A stretch of DNA of 64,000 nucleotides from UBA1351 sp964627665 (GTDB taxonomy: Bacteria; Bacillota; Clostridia; Lachnospirales; Vallitaleaceae): assembly GCA_964627665.1 (NCBI GenBank), contig CAZVKG010000010.1:1-64000 (forward strand), written 5' to 3'. Each line of letters begins with the position of its first letter. Positions within the stretch are counted from its first letter, which is position 1. The position numbers and the translations under genes are program-made. The notes beneath the pieces were generated by a model. That model was not told the DNA's origin. It worked only from the letters and a program-made list of their open reading frames with translations, and did no database searches. Positions 33,267 to 42,785 of this stretch are shown here, one piece after another.

Positions 33267-34844
33267 TCACCTACCTCTGAATACTTTTTCAAAAACTGCT
33301 TCAAATGTACTTTCAATAATTCCACCTGTTATAATCACAATATCCGCATATTCACTCAAGAGTTTTGCGTCCATTGGGCTTCGTGATGCAATAGCAATAA
33401 TAGGTTTATCGGGACAGTAAGCTCGAATCTCTTTTAGCACATCGATTTGTCGTGTAAATCGATACGCATTTACCGTGCTAAATATAATAACGTCTGAAAT
33501 AATTCCTACATCGGTCAAACTAATAATTTCTTCATCCGTTGGATGCCATGGCATAATCGCTTCCTTAATTTCTTGATGTCCTGTGACTTTTTTCAAAATG
33601 TCTCTTAATGAAAGATCATATAAATTGGTGGCATCGCTCATAACTAATCGGGCGGGGTTACCAAAGACAATACCCACTTTTTTATTTTCAAGTTTAATCG
33701 GAAGGTCTTCTTGTTTTCCTTTGTATAAAACAATTCCTTTTTTGGCAATATCTTTAGATAATTTTTTTCCTGCTTGGTGATCAATGGTATTTATCGCTTG
33801 GTCTTTAGTCGATTGTTCCTTGCCCAACTCTTCTTTTGCTTTTAAAATACGATAGGCTGCATCATTAATACGTTGTTCACTGATATCCCCTGTTTGAACG
33901 CACTTATCAACATAATCGACAAACCAGTCACTTGCACATGTGGATATAATAAGATCTGAACCCGCATTAATCGCTAATTTTATAGATTCTTTTTCTCCAT
34001 ATTCATTAAGGATGGCTTTCATGACTAAATCATCCGTAACAACTAATCCCTTAAACCCAAGCTTTTCTCTAAGATAACTAATGACTTTGGGCGAGAGGGA
34101 TGCAGGTAAGGTCGGGTCTAGAGCCTCAAATATACCGTGATGTGTCATAATACAGTTTAATCCCTTTTCTATTGCTTGTTTAAAGGGTACCATCTCGACG
34201 GATTCTAAGCGTTTAATCGGCTCCGGATTTCGATCGACTTGAAAATGGGTGTCAACTTCTGTAATTCGCATTCCCGGAAAATGTTTTCCGCATGCATAGA
34301 GTCCTTCTGACTGCATTCCACTAATAAAGGCACTCCCCATATCTGCGACAACCTGAGGGTCCGTAGAATATCTACGATTATCTACAATGGGTACACCAAA
34401 TTGTGCATCATAGTCCACATCTAAAACAGGTGCATAACATAAGTTAATACCGGCATAACGAAGCTCTTGACCTACATGATGTCCTTGTTGCTTGGCAAGA
34501 TCTTGATCATTGGCAAAACCTAATGTCATATTTCCCGGGAAGATTGTCGTCCCGTTAAAAATTGCCGTAAGTTGTCCGCCTTCTTGATCAATCGTCAGCC
34601 AAAACGGGATATGATGTTTACTTTCCCTAATATGGCTATTAATTTCTTCTGTCATGGTCTTTAACTGATGAAGACTTTTAACATTATTGCCGGAAAAAAA
34701 AATGAATCCGCCCAATTGGTCCTTACGATTCATTTCTACAAATTTTTCCGGCATATTATCATATCCTTGATAATATTGAAGAAACATCTGAGCGATTTTT
34801 TCCTTCAATGTCATTTGCTCAAACACTTGGTCTGCTATAAACAT
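33267..34844 (-). CDS. GH3 glycosidase, NagZ-like beta-N-acetylhexosaminidase
   Basis: A 525-residue GH3 enzyme with N-terminal TIM barrel and C-terminal alpha/beta domain, without a signal peptide. LTIDQEGGQLTAI and GLVVTDDLVMKA (predicted nucleophile Asp271) are typical of NagZ-type enzymes. The loop after KHFPG (187-191) reads MRITEVDTH instead of the usual HGDT-containing sequence, so the His/Asp acid-base dyad of NagZ is missing. It may use another residue or act differently. It overlaps no regulatory site, and its stop lies 5 bp before the GH94-like start. A substrate containing GlcNAc is likely from context. Confidence 0.8.
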   Translation of the reverse strand: MFIADQVFEQMTLKEKIAQMFLQYYQGYDNMPEKFVEMNRKDQLGGFIFFSGNNVKSLHQLKTMTEEINSHIRESKHHIPFWLTIDQEGGQLTAIFNGTTIFPGNMTLGFANDQDLAKQQGHHVGQELRYAGINLCYAPVLDVDYDAQFGVPIVDNRRYSTDPQVVADMGSAFISGMQSEGLYACGKHFPGMRITEVDTHFQVDRNPEPIKRLESVEMVPFKQAIEKGLNCIMTHHGIFEALDPTLPASLSPKVISYLREKLGFKGLVVTDDLVMKAILNEYGEKESIKLAINAGSDLIISTCASDWFVDYVDKCVQTGDISEQRINDAAYRILKAKEELGKEQSTKDQAINTIDHQAGKKLSKDIAKKGIVLYKGKQEDLPIKLENKKVGIVFGNPARLVMSDATNLYDLSLRDILKKVTGHQEIKEAIMPWHPTDEEIISLTDVGIISDVIIFSTVNAYRFTRQIDVLKEIRAYCPDKPIIAIASRSPMDAKLLSEYADIVIITGGIIESTFEAVFEKVFRGR

Positions 34845-34853
34845 ATGTGCCTC

Positions 34854-36266
34854 CTATATTTTTAAAAATTCTTTCATTGTCTGAATGTATGTATTGGCTA
34901 TTTCGATACTTGAATCTTCTGCAAAAATTCTAAGTAAGGGTTCTGTTCCTGAAAATCGTGCGATGATCCAACCACCGTTTTCAAAATATACCTTGACGCC
35001 ATCCTCATAAGAAATGTGATCAATGTCCTCACCAAAATCCGGAACACTGCGTTCTTCATAAAGCAAATGTAGCAAACGGTCTTTTTCTTTGGGATGAAAT
35101 TCTAAATTAGCTTCAGTCATTTCAAAGGATCCATAGGTATCTTCAATCACATTTAACATTTCACCTAAACGCTTTCCGGTTACGGAAATCATCTCCACTA
35201 ATAGCCCGGCTGCAAAGATACCGTCTTTTCCATTGACATGTCCTTTTATGGTCAAGCCACCACTACTTTCGCCACCGATAATTGCATCTGTCTCTTGCAT
35301 CTTGGCGGATACGTATTTAAAGCCAACCGGAACTTCATAACATTCTTGCCCGTGTTTTTGTGCAATTACATCCAGTAGATGGGTCGTTGCAATATTTCGA
35401 ACAACACCACCTTGCCACTTTTTATAGTCGAGAAGATAATTATAGAGTAAGGCCATAATCTTATTAGGATGGATGAAGTCGCCTAACTCATCAATAATCC
35501 CTAATCGGTCTGCGTCACCATCGGTTCCGATGCCTAAATCGTAGTTTTTTTCTACAACAAAGTCACTGAGTCGGGTGAGTGTCTGTGCACTTGGCGAAGG
35601 TAAGCGCCCACCAAACATGGTGTCATGACGATCATGAATCACATCGACATCACAACGGGCCGACATTAAAATCGTCTGTAACGATGTCTTTGATACTCCA
35701 AACATGGGATCAAGAAGTATTTTTAAATGTTTGTTTCGAATTGCCTCTACATCAAGCATACTAAGGATGGTATCTATATAATCATTAAAGGGACTGATTA
35801 AATGTATTTTTCCTTCACTAAGCCCTTCATCATAAGAGCATCTATTTATATTTTCATCACCTAACATATTTGCTTTTAATTCAATGCGATCGGTGACCGT
35901 CACATCGGAATCGCGTCCCTCTCGAACAAAGACTTTGATTCCATTGTATTCTGCCGGGTTATGACTAGCTGTTACTGCCATTCCATAGGCACACTTATAC
36001 TGTTCAACCGCATACATAATAATCGGCGTCGGGGCTTCAGTATCAATCAGCCATACACCAATATTATTTCCTGCAAAAACTTCACTCAACCAATGCGCTG
36101 ATCGATTGGATAAGAAGCGTCGGTCATAACCAATAACAATACCTGCCTCTGCTACATTTTCATCCTTCATCATATCGACCACTGCTTGCGCTATACGCTC
36201 AATATTTTCCCGTGTAAATTCATCACCAATAATTGCTCGCCAGCCACCTGTTCCAAATTTGATCAT
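34854..36266 (-). CDS. Phosphohexomutase (phosphoglucomutase/phosphomannomutase family)
   Basis: An alpha-D-phosphohexomutase of 470 residues. All four signature regions are visible: TASHNPAEYNG with the catalytic phosphoserine Ser101, metal-binding GTDGDADRLG, sugar-specificity GGESSGGLTIKG and phosphate-binding FSGTEPLLRIF. It interconverts hexose 1- and 6-phosphates in the cytoplasm. In this locus it would convert the sugar-1-phosphate released by the GH94-like enzyme, for example GlcNAc-1-P to GlcNAc-6-P for NagA. I took the ATG at 36266, 6 nt after AGGTG, over an upstream GTG. Confidence 0.9.
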   Translation of the reverse strand: MIKFGTGGWRAIIGDEFTRENIERIAQAVVDMMKDENVAEAGIVIGYDRRFLSNRSAHWLSEVFAGNNIGVWLIDTEAPTPIIMYAVEQYKCAYGMAVTASHNPAEYNGIKVFVREGRDSDVTVTDRIELKANMLGDENINRCSYDEGLSEGKIHLISPFNDYIDTILSMLDVEAIRNKHLKILLDPMFGVSKTSLQTILMSARCDVDVIHDRHDTMFGGRLPSPSAQTLTRLSDFVVEKNYDLGIGTDGDADRLGIIDELGDFIHPNKIMALLYNYLLDYKKWQGGVVRNIATTHLLDVIAQKHGQECYEVPVGFKYVSAKMQETDAIIGGESSGGLTIKGHVNGKDGIFAAGLLVEMISVTGKRLGEMLNVIEDTYGSFEMTEANLEFHPKEKDRLLHLLYEERSVPDFGEDIDHISYEDGVKVYFENGGWIIARFSGTEPLLRIFAEDSSIEIANTYIQTMKEFLKI

Positions 36267-36275
36267 CGTCGTCAC

Positions 36276-37100
36276 CTACCCTTTCACTGCCCCTGATGTC
36301 ATGCCTTCAATAATAAACTGTTGCGCGAAGATATATACAAGTACAATCGGAATAACAATAATTGCAATAACCGCTGCCATCAAGCCATAATCCGTCCCAT
36401 ATTGTGAGCTAATATCTGTTAATAGAACATTAATCGGCATTTTATCTCGAGTCCGAAGGATAATCAATGCTGAAAACAAGTCATTATAGGACCACAAAAA
36501 GACGAAAATACTTACTGCAGCTAAGGATGGTTTTGTAATCGGCAATACGATTCTCTTGAACACTTGAAAGGATGAACACCCTTCAATAAAGGCCGCTTCT
36601 TCCATTTCAATGGGAATTGTACTCATATAAGATGTAAGTACAGAAATGGTAAAGGCTAAGTTTCCGGCAATTTGTGGAAGAATCAGTCCTAAATGGTTAT
36701 TAAACAGATTCAATTTCAGTAAAATCCCAAAAACAGGTACAATGGTTGCAAAAATCGGAATCATAAGCGAGGATATAACCAACCCTTGAATAAGAACTTT
36801 GCTTTTAAAACGAAACCGGGCTAAGGTATATGCTGCCATAGAACCAAACAGTATTACGAAAAATACCACGGATACCGAGATAATTAGGGAATTGACGTAT
36901 CCTTGTAATATATTATTTTCAAGCGCCGTTTGATAGTTTTCTAAAAAAAAGCGTTGGGGAAGCGAAAACGAATTCATGATAATCTCTTGTGTATCTTTAA
37001 ATGAATTCAAAACAACCCATATGAGTGGATAGATTGTTGTCAACGCCCACAGGGCTAATACGCTATACATAAGTATTGACAAAACTCTATTTTTTTTCAT
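36276..37100 (-). CDS. Carbohydrate ABC transporter permease (MalG-type)
   Basis: A 274-residue inner-membrane permease with six predicted transmembrane segments. The EAA loop, EEAAFIEGCSSFQVFKRIVLPITKP, is where the ATPase docks. It is the second permease of the importer encoded with the MalF-type gene (17-bp gap) and the solute-binding lipoprotein. No ATPase gene is present, so an MsmX-like shared subunit is presumably used. The cargo is inferred from the operon to be an oligosaccharide feeding the GH94-like/GH3 pathway. Confidence 0.92.
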   Translation of the reverse strand: MKKNRVLSILMYSVLALWALTTIYPLIWVVLNSFKDTQEIIMNSFSLPQRFFLENYQTALENNILQGYVNSLIISVSVVFFVILFGSMAAYTLARFRFKSKVLIQGLVISSLMIPIFATIVPVFGILLKLNLFNNHLGLILPQIAGNLAFTISVLTSYMSTIPIEMEEAAFIEGCSSFQVFKRIVLPITKPSLAAVSIFVFLWSYNDLFSALIILRTRDKMPINVLLTDISSQYGTDYGLMAAVIAIIVIPIVLVYIFAQQFIIEGMTSGAVKG

Positions 37101-37117
37101 GTTTTTCCTCTTTTCTC

Positions 37118-37987
37118 TTAATACGTAAATTCTTCTTGTCGAAATACACGATTCACAATAAATGATACAATCAAACCAATAGCAACGATAACAACTGAAA
37201 TCGAGGCTCCATAACCAAAGGCTTCATCAATAAATGTTTTTTGATACATATACAATCCAAGGACTTGGGATGCATTTAAGGGTCCTCCGTTTGTAATAAC
37301 AAGGACAAGATCAAAAACTTTTAAGGTTCCTGTAATCGCCAAGACTAAGCATGTAATCAATACGTTACGAATCAGTGGGATTGTAATATAAATCAGTTTC
37401 TTAAAACCTGTTACACCATCGAGCATGGCTGATTCATAGAGGGATTTGGGAATTTGTTTAATTGCTGTTAACATCAATACAAAATAAAAGCCAATGTATT
37501 GCCAGATAGTAGGAATGGCGATGATTTCCAGTGCTGCTTCAACCGACTTCCAAACCCTTGCTTCGCCACCAAAATTAAGGATGATATTATTGAGTAATCC
37601 ACCGTCATACGCGTAGAAAAGATTGAACATCATTCCAATCGCTGTTGCCGAGATAACAATCGGAAAGAAAAATACGGTTTGAAAAAAGCGATCTCCTTTA
37701 GGAATACTATTCACTAATACGGCTAGTATGAGCGCTACACCCAGTTCAAAAACCACAACATAAAACATTAAAACAAATGTATTTTTGATTGCCACTTGCA
37801 TCGTTTGATCGCCTATCATTCGACGATAGTTATCGATGCCTATAAATGCTGAATTCACATAGCCATCCGATGCGTAAAAACTCTTTATGATATTCATGAA
37901 AAATGGATAGAATAGAAATACCGTCATAAAAAGCAGGGCCGGAAACAAAAAAAGCGTGATTGTCTTTTTATTTTCATATAGTTTCAT
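37118..37987 (-). CDS. Carbohydrate ABC transporter permease (MalF-type)
   Basis: A 289-residue inner-membrane permease with about six transmembrane segments. The EAA-type loop lies around YESAMLDGVTGFKKLIYITI. It forms a heterodimeric channel with the MalG-type protein downstream. It starts after AAAAGGGG with 6-nt spacing. A terminator-like hairpin separates it from the solute-binding gene, so the binding protein is likely made in excess over the channel, as is common. Confidence 0.92.
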   Translation of the reverse strand: MKLYENKKTITLFLFPALLFMTVFLFYPFFMNIIKSFYASDGYVNSAFIGIDNYRRMIGDQTMQVAIKNTFVLMFYVVVFELGVALILAVLVNSIPKGDRFFQTVFFFPIVISATAIGMMFNLFYAYDGGLLNNIILNFGGEARVWKSVEAALEIIAIPTIWQYIGFYFVLMLTAIKQIPKSLYESAMLDGVTGFKKLIYITIPLIRNVLITCLVLAITGTLKVFDLVLVITNGGPLNASQVLGLYMYQKTFIDEAFGYGASISVVIVAIGLIVSFIVNRVFRQEEFTY

Positions 37988-38026
37988 TTTATTACCCCTT
38001 TTTATATTTTATTACCATTTAAAGGT

Positions 38027-38069
38027 AAAAATATAGCAGCATGGCGATAGTTATCGATATGCTGCTATA
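38027..38069 (-). terminator. Attenuating hairpin after the first solute-binding gene
   Basis: In the minus direction, an 11-bp TATAGCAGCAT/ATGCTGCTATA stem is followed by TTTTTA. It lies between the binding protein and the permeases and probably gives partial termination. Confidence 0.8.
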
Positions 38070-38075
38070 GTGTTT

Positions 38076-39419
38076 TTAACGACTTTGAATATTTTTGACT
38101 TCTTCTAGCACTTCTAAGGCTGTTCTCTCACCAAATGCGATGAAAGGAACACCTTCTTTAACAATATAGTTAAAGGCTTCTGGTTTTAGACGAGAATCAA
38201 TCGGCATGCTAAGGCCTTTTGCTTCTGCTGCCATTTTGTGTCCGTCTAAGGCCACTTGACTAAGACCTTCAACCGTTACAGGAGCACTTGGCGTTCCACC
38301 ATTGGCTGTAGCAATCTCTTTAATGGCTTCTGCTGACGTTAAGTGTTTTACTAAATCAACAACCACTTCTTGCTTGGATCCATCATCATAGGATCGTCTC
38401 GAAATATAATATCCACTAGAATATCCTGCAACAATTGATGTTGGATCTTTAGCGCCACTTGGTGCTGTCGGCATAGGCATAACCGTCATTTTTGCTTGTA
38501 ATTCTTCATCACAACCACCGATAAACCAAGAGCCTTCAAAAATCATAGCTGCACTTCCTTGACGGAACAAGTTTTGAGATGCTTCAATCTCCATTGCAAT
38601 AGCATCTGCACTAAATGCATTCATATCATGGAGTTCCTTGATATTTGTCAGTCCATCAACCCACGATTGAGGAATGTCACCGTCAAGAACGTCTTGATGG
38701 CCTTCAACTCCCGCTTGAGCTAACACAAAATGTTCAATCAAATAGTGGGATTGAGCGATGGGGCCTGCGATAGGTGTAATCCCATTTTCACTAAGAACTT
38801 CAATTGCCGTCGTTAAATTCTCCCACGTTGTTGGTAATTCAAGGTCATATTGCTCAAAAAGTTCTGTATTGACAAATAATCCTTCATAAAAACCTGTCAT
38901 TGGTAAGGCATAGAGGTTTCCGTCAAACTCACGAACGGAGTCAAGAATACTTTCTGAAATATCCGCACCAACTTCCGGATAGGTTTCGCGCACTTCTTCG
39001 TAAGGTACAACTCCGCCACTTTCTATAATTCCTTTTGCATCAGCGCCGGTATAGAAGAATGTAACATCGGCTTCATTGCCTGTTGAAAAATCTGTTTTGA
39101 CTGCTGTTCTAAATTCATCCCCAACCGATGTCATGGACTCATTTATGATGGTTACATTCGGATTGGCATCCATAAAATCTTTTAACTGCTGTTCAAATAC
39201 GTCTGTCGATGGGTCCGTTCCTCCAAACATTGTTACAATTCTAAGTTCAACATCCTTTGCAACTTCACTAGAATCTGAATCACTTGTATCGTCCGTTGTA
39301 TCTCCGGCATCTGATGCTGCGCCACTTGAATTTCCTGTGTCCGTTTCTGTTTGACCACATCCTACAAATAAAGATGTCATCAGTGCTACCGTAAGTATTA
39401 ATGCTAATAATTTTTTCAT
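38076..39419 (-). CDS. Sugar ABC transporter substrate-binding lipoprotein
   Basis: A 447-residue extracellular binding protein. The signal peptide MKKLLALILTVALMTS ends at the lipobox LFVGC, so the mature protein is anchored by a lipidated Cys. A Thr/Ser/Asp-rich linker follows, then the family-1 sugar-binding fold (RIVTMFGGTDPSTDVFE, GFYEGLFVNTELFEQYDL, EGSWFIGGCDEEL). It delivers oligosaccharide to the two permeases. The gene lies 171 bp downstream of the YesM/YesN-type two-component system, which probably controls it. Confidence 0.93.
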   Translation of the reverse strand: MKKLLALILTVALMTSLFVGCGQTETDTGNSSGAASDAGDTTDDTSDSDSSEVAKDVELRIVTMFGGTDPSTDVFEQQLKDFMDANPNVTIINESMTSVGDEFRTAVKTDFSTGNEADVTFFYTGADAKGIIESGGVVPYEEVRETYPEVGADISESILDSVREFDGNLYALPMTGFYEGLFVNTELFEQYDLELPTTWENLTTAIEVLSENGITPIAGPIAQSHYLIEHFVLAQAGVEGHQDVLDGDIPQSWVDGLTNIKELHDMNAFSADAIAMEIEASQNLFRQGSAAMIFEGSWFIGGCDEELQAKMTVMPMPTAPSGAKDPTSIVAGYSSGYYISRRSYDDGSKQEVVVDLVKHLTSAEAIKEIATANGGTPSAPVTVEGLSQVALDGHKMAAEAKGLSMPIDSRLKPEAFNYIVKEGVPFIAFGERTALEVLEEVKNIQSR

Positions 39420-39590
39420 TGTGTTCCTCCCTTTACAGATATAATATTTAGTAACATTTACTGTACCTATATATTAACATCCTGTTTGGTAAATTTTAAG
39501 AAGTCAATCTTGTTGTTTCTTGTCTATTCTTGTACAATTGCACAATTTTTGACATCATCATTGTATTTTATTGTCTTTTTAGTACATTTC

Positions 39591-40412
39591 CTAGGCATAG
39601 TAGGTATTTCTATATTGGTTGGGAGTAACACCCGTATACTTTTTAAATGTTTTTGTAAAATAAGGTGTATCTGTATAGCCCACACGTTCGCTTATTTCAT
39701 ATACTTTATATTGAGACTCCACAAGAAGACGTTTAGCTTCTTGAATACGTATTTCATTGAGAAGCTGGACAAAGGAATTATCCAATTCTTGTTTGAGTAT
39801 TTTACACAAATACCATGTACTAATCATCAAATGGTCCGCAACTTCTTGAAGGTCTAGCTTATGGCTATAGTTTTCTTTCATATAGTTAATGGCTTGAACC
39901 GCCAAATACTTCAGCCTCGATTCACTTTCATCTTCGTTTTGCTTGGATTCCTCCGGTTTGTCTTCAAACACGTTAATGGTTTCGATGAGTTTTTGTCGCA
40001 AACGTGTAATATCTTCTTCCTTGGAATGTTCATCATCAAGCTGCATCATTGCTTCAATGACAGCAGACTTGATATCTTCAATATTCGTCGGCTTTAATAA
40101 ATACTTCATAACACCAAGTTCAATTGCCTTTTGGGCATAATCAAACTCACGATAGCTTGTAAGTACAATAAACTTGGTTTCTTTCGTCACTGTTTTTAGC
40201 TTTTCAATCATTTGTAATCCATCAAGTTTGGGCATACGAATATCACTAATCACAATATCCGGTTGTAAGTTTGCAATGATTGCCAAACCTTCTTCCCCAT
40301 TTTTAGCCGTACCACAGACTTTACAATTAATCTCGTCCCATGGGACAAGCTCCTTTAACCCTTTTACAACCATTGGTTCATCATCAATAATAAATATTTG
40401 ATATTTTCCCAT
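39591..40412 (-). CDS. Response regulator with AraC-type DNA-binding domain (YesN-like)
   Basis: A 273-residue response regulator. The receiver domain (1-125) has acidic residues DDE at 10-12 and phosphoacceptor Asp57 in VISDIRMPKLDG, with a conserved Lys in YLLKP. The C-terminal AraC-type double HTH (about 170-270) contains LQEVADHLMISTWYLCKIL and VGYTDTPYFTKTFKKYTG. It lies 9 bp after its cognate sensor kinase gene. By analogy with YesN-type regulators it activates the adjacent sugar transporter operon. Confidence 0.93.
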   Translation of the reverse strand: MGKYQIFIIDDEPMVVKGLKELVPWDEINCKVCGTAKNGEEGLAIIANLQPDIVISDIRMPKLDGLQMIEKLKTVTKETKFIVLTSYREFDYAQKAIELGVMKYLLKPTNIEDIKSAVIEAMMQLDDEHSKEEDITRLRQKLIETINVFEDKPEESKQNEDESESRLKYLAVQAINYMKENYSHKLDLQEVADHLMISTWYLCKILKQELDNSFVQLLNEIRIQEAKRLLVESQYKVYEISERVGYTDTPYFTKTFKKYTGVTPNQYRNTYYA

Positions 40413-40421
40413 ATCTTCTCC

Positions 40422-42200
40422 TTAGTCTGTCATTGTGTCTGAAATCTCCGGAAAACAAATCGTGATTGTTGTCCCTTGGTTTGGATGACTTTCAATCTTT
40501 ATTTTTGCACCATCTCCATAAATCAATTGTATACGTCTAAACACATTTTGAAGACCGACACTTGCACCTTCACCTTTTTTCATATCGATAATCTCTTTTT
40601 CTTCATGAATCATACTTTGGATTTTTTTATATTGGACTTCATTCATCCCAATCCCATTATCCCGTATAGTAAACATCAAACGTCCGTCTTCTTTTTTCCC
40701 AATAAGTTCAATGAGTCCTTCACCGATGGGTTCTATCCCATGTTTGACCGCATTCTCAAGCAAGGGCTGTAAAATAAGCTTGGGAATAAGGGCGTCTTCA
40801 ATCTCAGGATCAATATTTTGATGATATTCTAGACTATCTGAATAACGCATTTGAATCAAATACATATATTGATTCACATAACCGACTTCTTCTTTAACCG
40901 GAATTAATTTGCGATTTGAGCGATTTGTTGATGCATCCATAAGCTTGGATAATGCTTGAATCATTAAGGCAATGTCATTTTCTCCGGCTAGTTGAGCCCG
41001 CCAATTAATCGACTCTAGTGTATTGTATAAAAAATGGGGATTAATTTGTTCTTGAAGCGCTGAAATTTCCGCATCTTTTTTGGCCAATTCTTTGACATAT
41101 ACATCACTTACTAACCGATTAATGTTTTGTGTCATCTTATTAAAGGCATGATAAACAAGGCCAAATTCATCTCGTCTGTTTTCCGGTATTTTCACATCCA
41201 AGGCCCCACGTTCAAAGGCTTTCATTTTTGATGTCAATTCTTTCATTGGCTTTAATATAGTTCGAAAAAGAAAGTAAGCCATTAAAGCAAAAAAGGGAAC
41301 CATTGCCAAATATAGAATAATGACTAGCCGTATGACTTTTTTAGAATCCTGCATCAGCATTTCAGAAGATACAAGGGTGATTAAGGATAGGTCCAATGTT
41401 GGTATTTGGTCCGTAATAATATAGTACTCCTCTTGACCCTTCGTCTGGGTATAAAACCCCGGATTTTCTAGACTAAATTCTTGGCTAAGAACTTTATGCG
41501 CTTCACTTACACTCCCTTTATTGGCTATGACACGCGAATCTTTGGAATATAAATAAATAGATTCGTCCGTCTGAATATTGATATTTTCCAAAATATTTTC
41601 TAAATATTCGGGATCAATTCGATAATACATCATGGCAATGGGTTTAAAGTTATCCTTATGTAGCAACAATTGTGTTAAATACACATTAAACTGCCCCTCT
41701 TCATAGCTTGTATAAAACTGAGTTTTCACACTATTTTTTGCCAAATTGGCCATATCTTGAACCGGTATATCACTTCCACTGATGAGTCCTGCTTCTTTTG
41801 TATAATATACATGTTGGCCACTTGTATAAAAATAAAGTCCACCTAAATCATAGTTTTTTCTGGCAAAGACAATCGTACTTAAGTAAGACTTAATGTCACG
41901 AATAAGATCAAACATCTCAAGTGAGTTTTCTTCTACATTCGGCTGTTTTACTATGACTGCATTAAATGTCGGATCTTGCAACATATATCGAACGGATTCT
42001 TTCATGTCTTCAAGCTCTCCACTAATCGAGGACGTTACATGACTCATATTGCTTTGGGCATAGGCAACAAAGCGTTCTTTAATGATGTTGTTATAATTAT
42101 AGGACGCCATAATGGCCAAGACAAGCATTGGCAAAATTGATACACAAATAATTAATACGATTATTTTTGATTTTAGCGATATGGTTTTCATACGCTTCAT
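40422..42200 (-). CDS. Sensor histidine kinase (YesM-like)
   Basis: A 592-residue membrane kinase. A first transmembrane helix (about 12-33) and a second (about 290-312) flank an extracytoplasmic sensor region. A HAMP domain follows (TSKMKAFERGALDVKIPE), then the YesM-type phosphoacceptor block with His in QINPHFLYNTLESI, and an ATPase domain with LQPLLENAVKHGIEP and IRDNGIGM. It probably senses extracellular sugar or the binding protein and phosphorylates the AraC-type regulator. It forms a two-gene unit ahead of the sugar transporter. Confidence 0.93.
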   Translation of the reverse strand: MKRMKTISLKSKIIVLIICVSILPMLVLAIMASYNYNNIIKERFVAYAQSNMSHVTSSISGELEDMKESVRYMLQDPTFNAVIVKQPNVEENSLEMFDLIRDIKSYLSTIVFARKNYDLGGLYFYTSGQHVYYTKEAGLISGSDIPVQDMANLAKNSVKTQFYTSYEEGQFNVYLTQLLLHKDNFKPIAMMYYRIDPEYLENILENINIQTDESIYLYSKDSRVIANKGSVSEAHKVLSQEFSLENPGFYTQTKGQEEYYIITDQIPTLDLSLITLVSSEMLMQDSKKVIRLVIILYLAMVPFFALMAYFLFRTILKPMKELTSKMKAFERGALDVKIPENRRDEFGLVYHAFNKMTQNINRLVSDVYVKELAKKDAEISALQEQINPHFLYNTLESINWRAQLAGENDIALMIQALSKLMDASTNRSNRKLIPVKEEVGYVNQYMYLIQMRYSDSLEYHQNIDPEIEDALIPKLILQPLLENAVKHGIEPIGEGLIELIGKKEDGRLMFTIRDNGIGMNEVQYKKIQSMIHEEKEIIDMKKGEGASVGLQNVFRRIQLIYGDGAKIKIESHPNQGTTITICFPEISDTMTD

Positions 42201-42266
42201 AGTATTCTCCTTAAATTCGAAAAAAAGACCCTACTTAAAAGTAACGTCCATTCTGTGCTTAACTTA

Positions 42267-42785
42267 TTATTTTTCACTTTGTTCCGCTTGTGTTTGCATA
42301 CCTTGTTGGATTAAATAAAAGACGCCGAAAACAATAAAAAAATCGCCGATGCTCATGACCCGAGTTGATAACCTGGGTATATCAATAATGAAAATATCTG
42401 CTAATAACCAAAGGTTTGTCGTTTCTGTTAATAGGGTATGCCCACGGTCAAAAATTCCTTCTGCATGCTCTGGTAATTTTACAGGCATTTTTCCATTATT
42501 TACGGCGATGACCAAACCATTTAAAAATGTGCCTATTCCCATAAACCACATACCGAAAAAACGCCGATTACTATAACAAACATAGATGATTAAAAGATAG
42601 CTTGCAACATGCATGAAAAAAAATCCGCTTTCAGGAATAGATGCAAGGGCAAAAGCAATTGTCTGTAAGGCAAAGGCAACCATAAATAGATACCAATATT
42701 GAATCGTTACATTTTCTAGATTTTTCATCTTGCCTTTTCGCATATATCCAAAAAGCATTGCAAGAATAATCCCCTCAAATATCAT
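42267..42785 (-). CDS. DUF5317 family membrane protein
   Basis: A 172-residue hydrophobic protein with about five transmembrane segments. It contains AVNNGKMPVKL, the conserved small motif of the DUF5317 family. Its start overlaps the HD-GYP stop by 4 bp (ATGA), so translation is coupled. The function is unknown. Being paired with an HD-GYP protein that also carries a membrane domain suggests the two may form a membrane-bound signalling unit. Confidence 0.75.
   Translation of the reverse strand: MIFEGIILAMLFGYMRKGKMKNLENVTIQYWYLFMVAFALQTIAFALASIPESGFFFMHVASYLLIIYVCYSNRRFFGMWFMGIGTFLNGLVIAVNNGKMPVKLPEHAEGIFDRGHTLLTETTNLWLLADIFIIDIPRLSTRVMSIGDFFIVFGVFYLIQQGMQTQAEQSEK

Noticed and set aside
39486..39857. 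A 123-codon plus-strand reading frame over the response regulator end
   Set aside because: Mostly antisense to the conserved AraC-type domain. It looks hydrophobic only because it mirrors that sequence.
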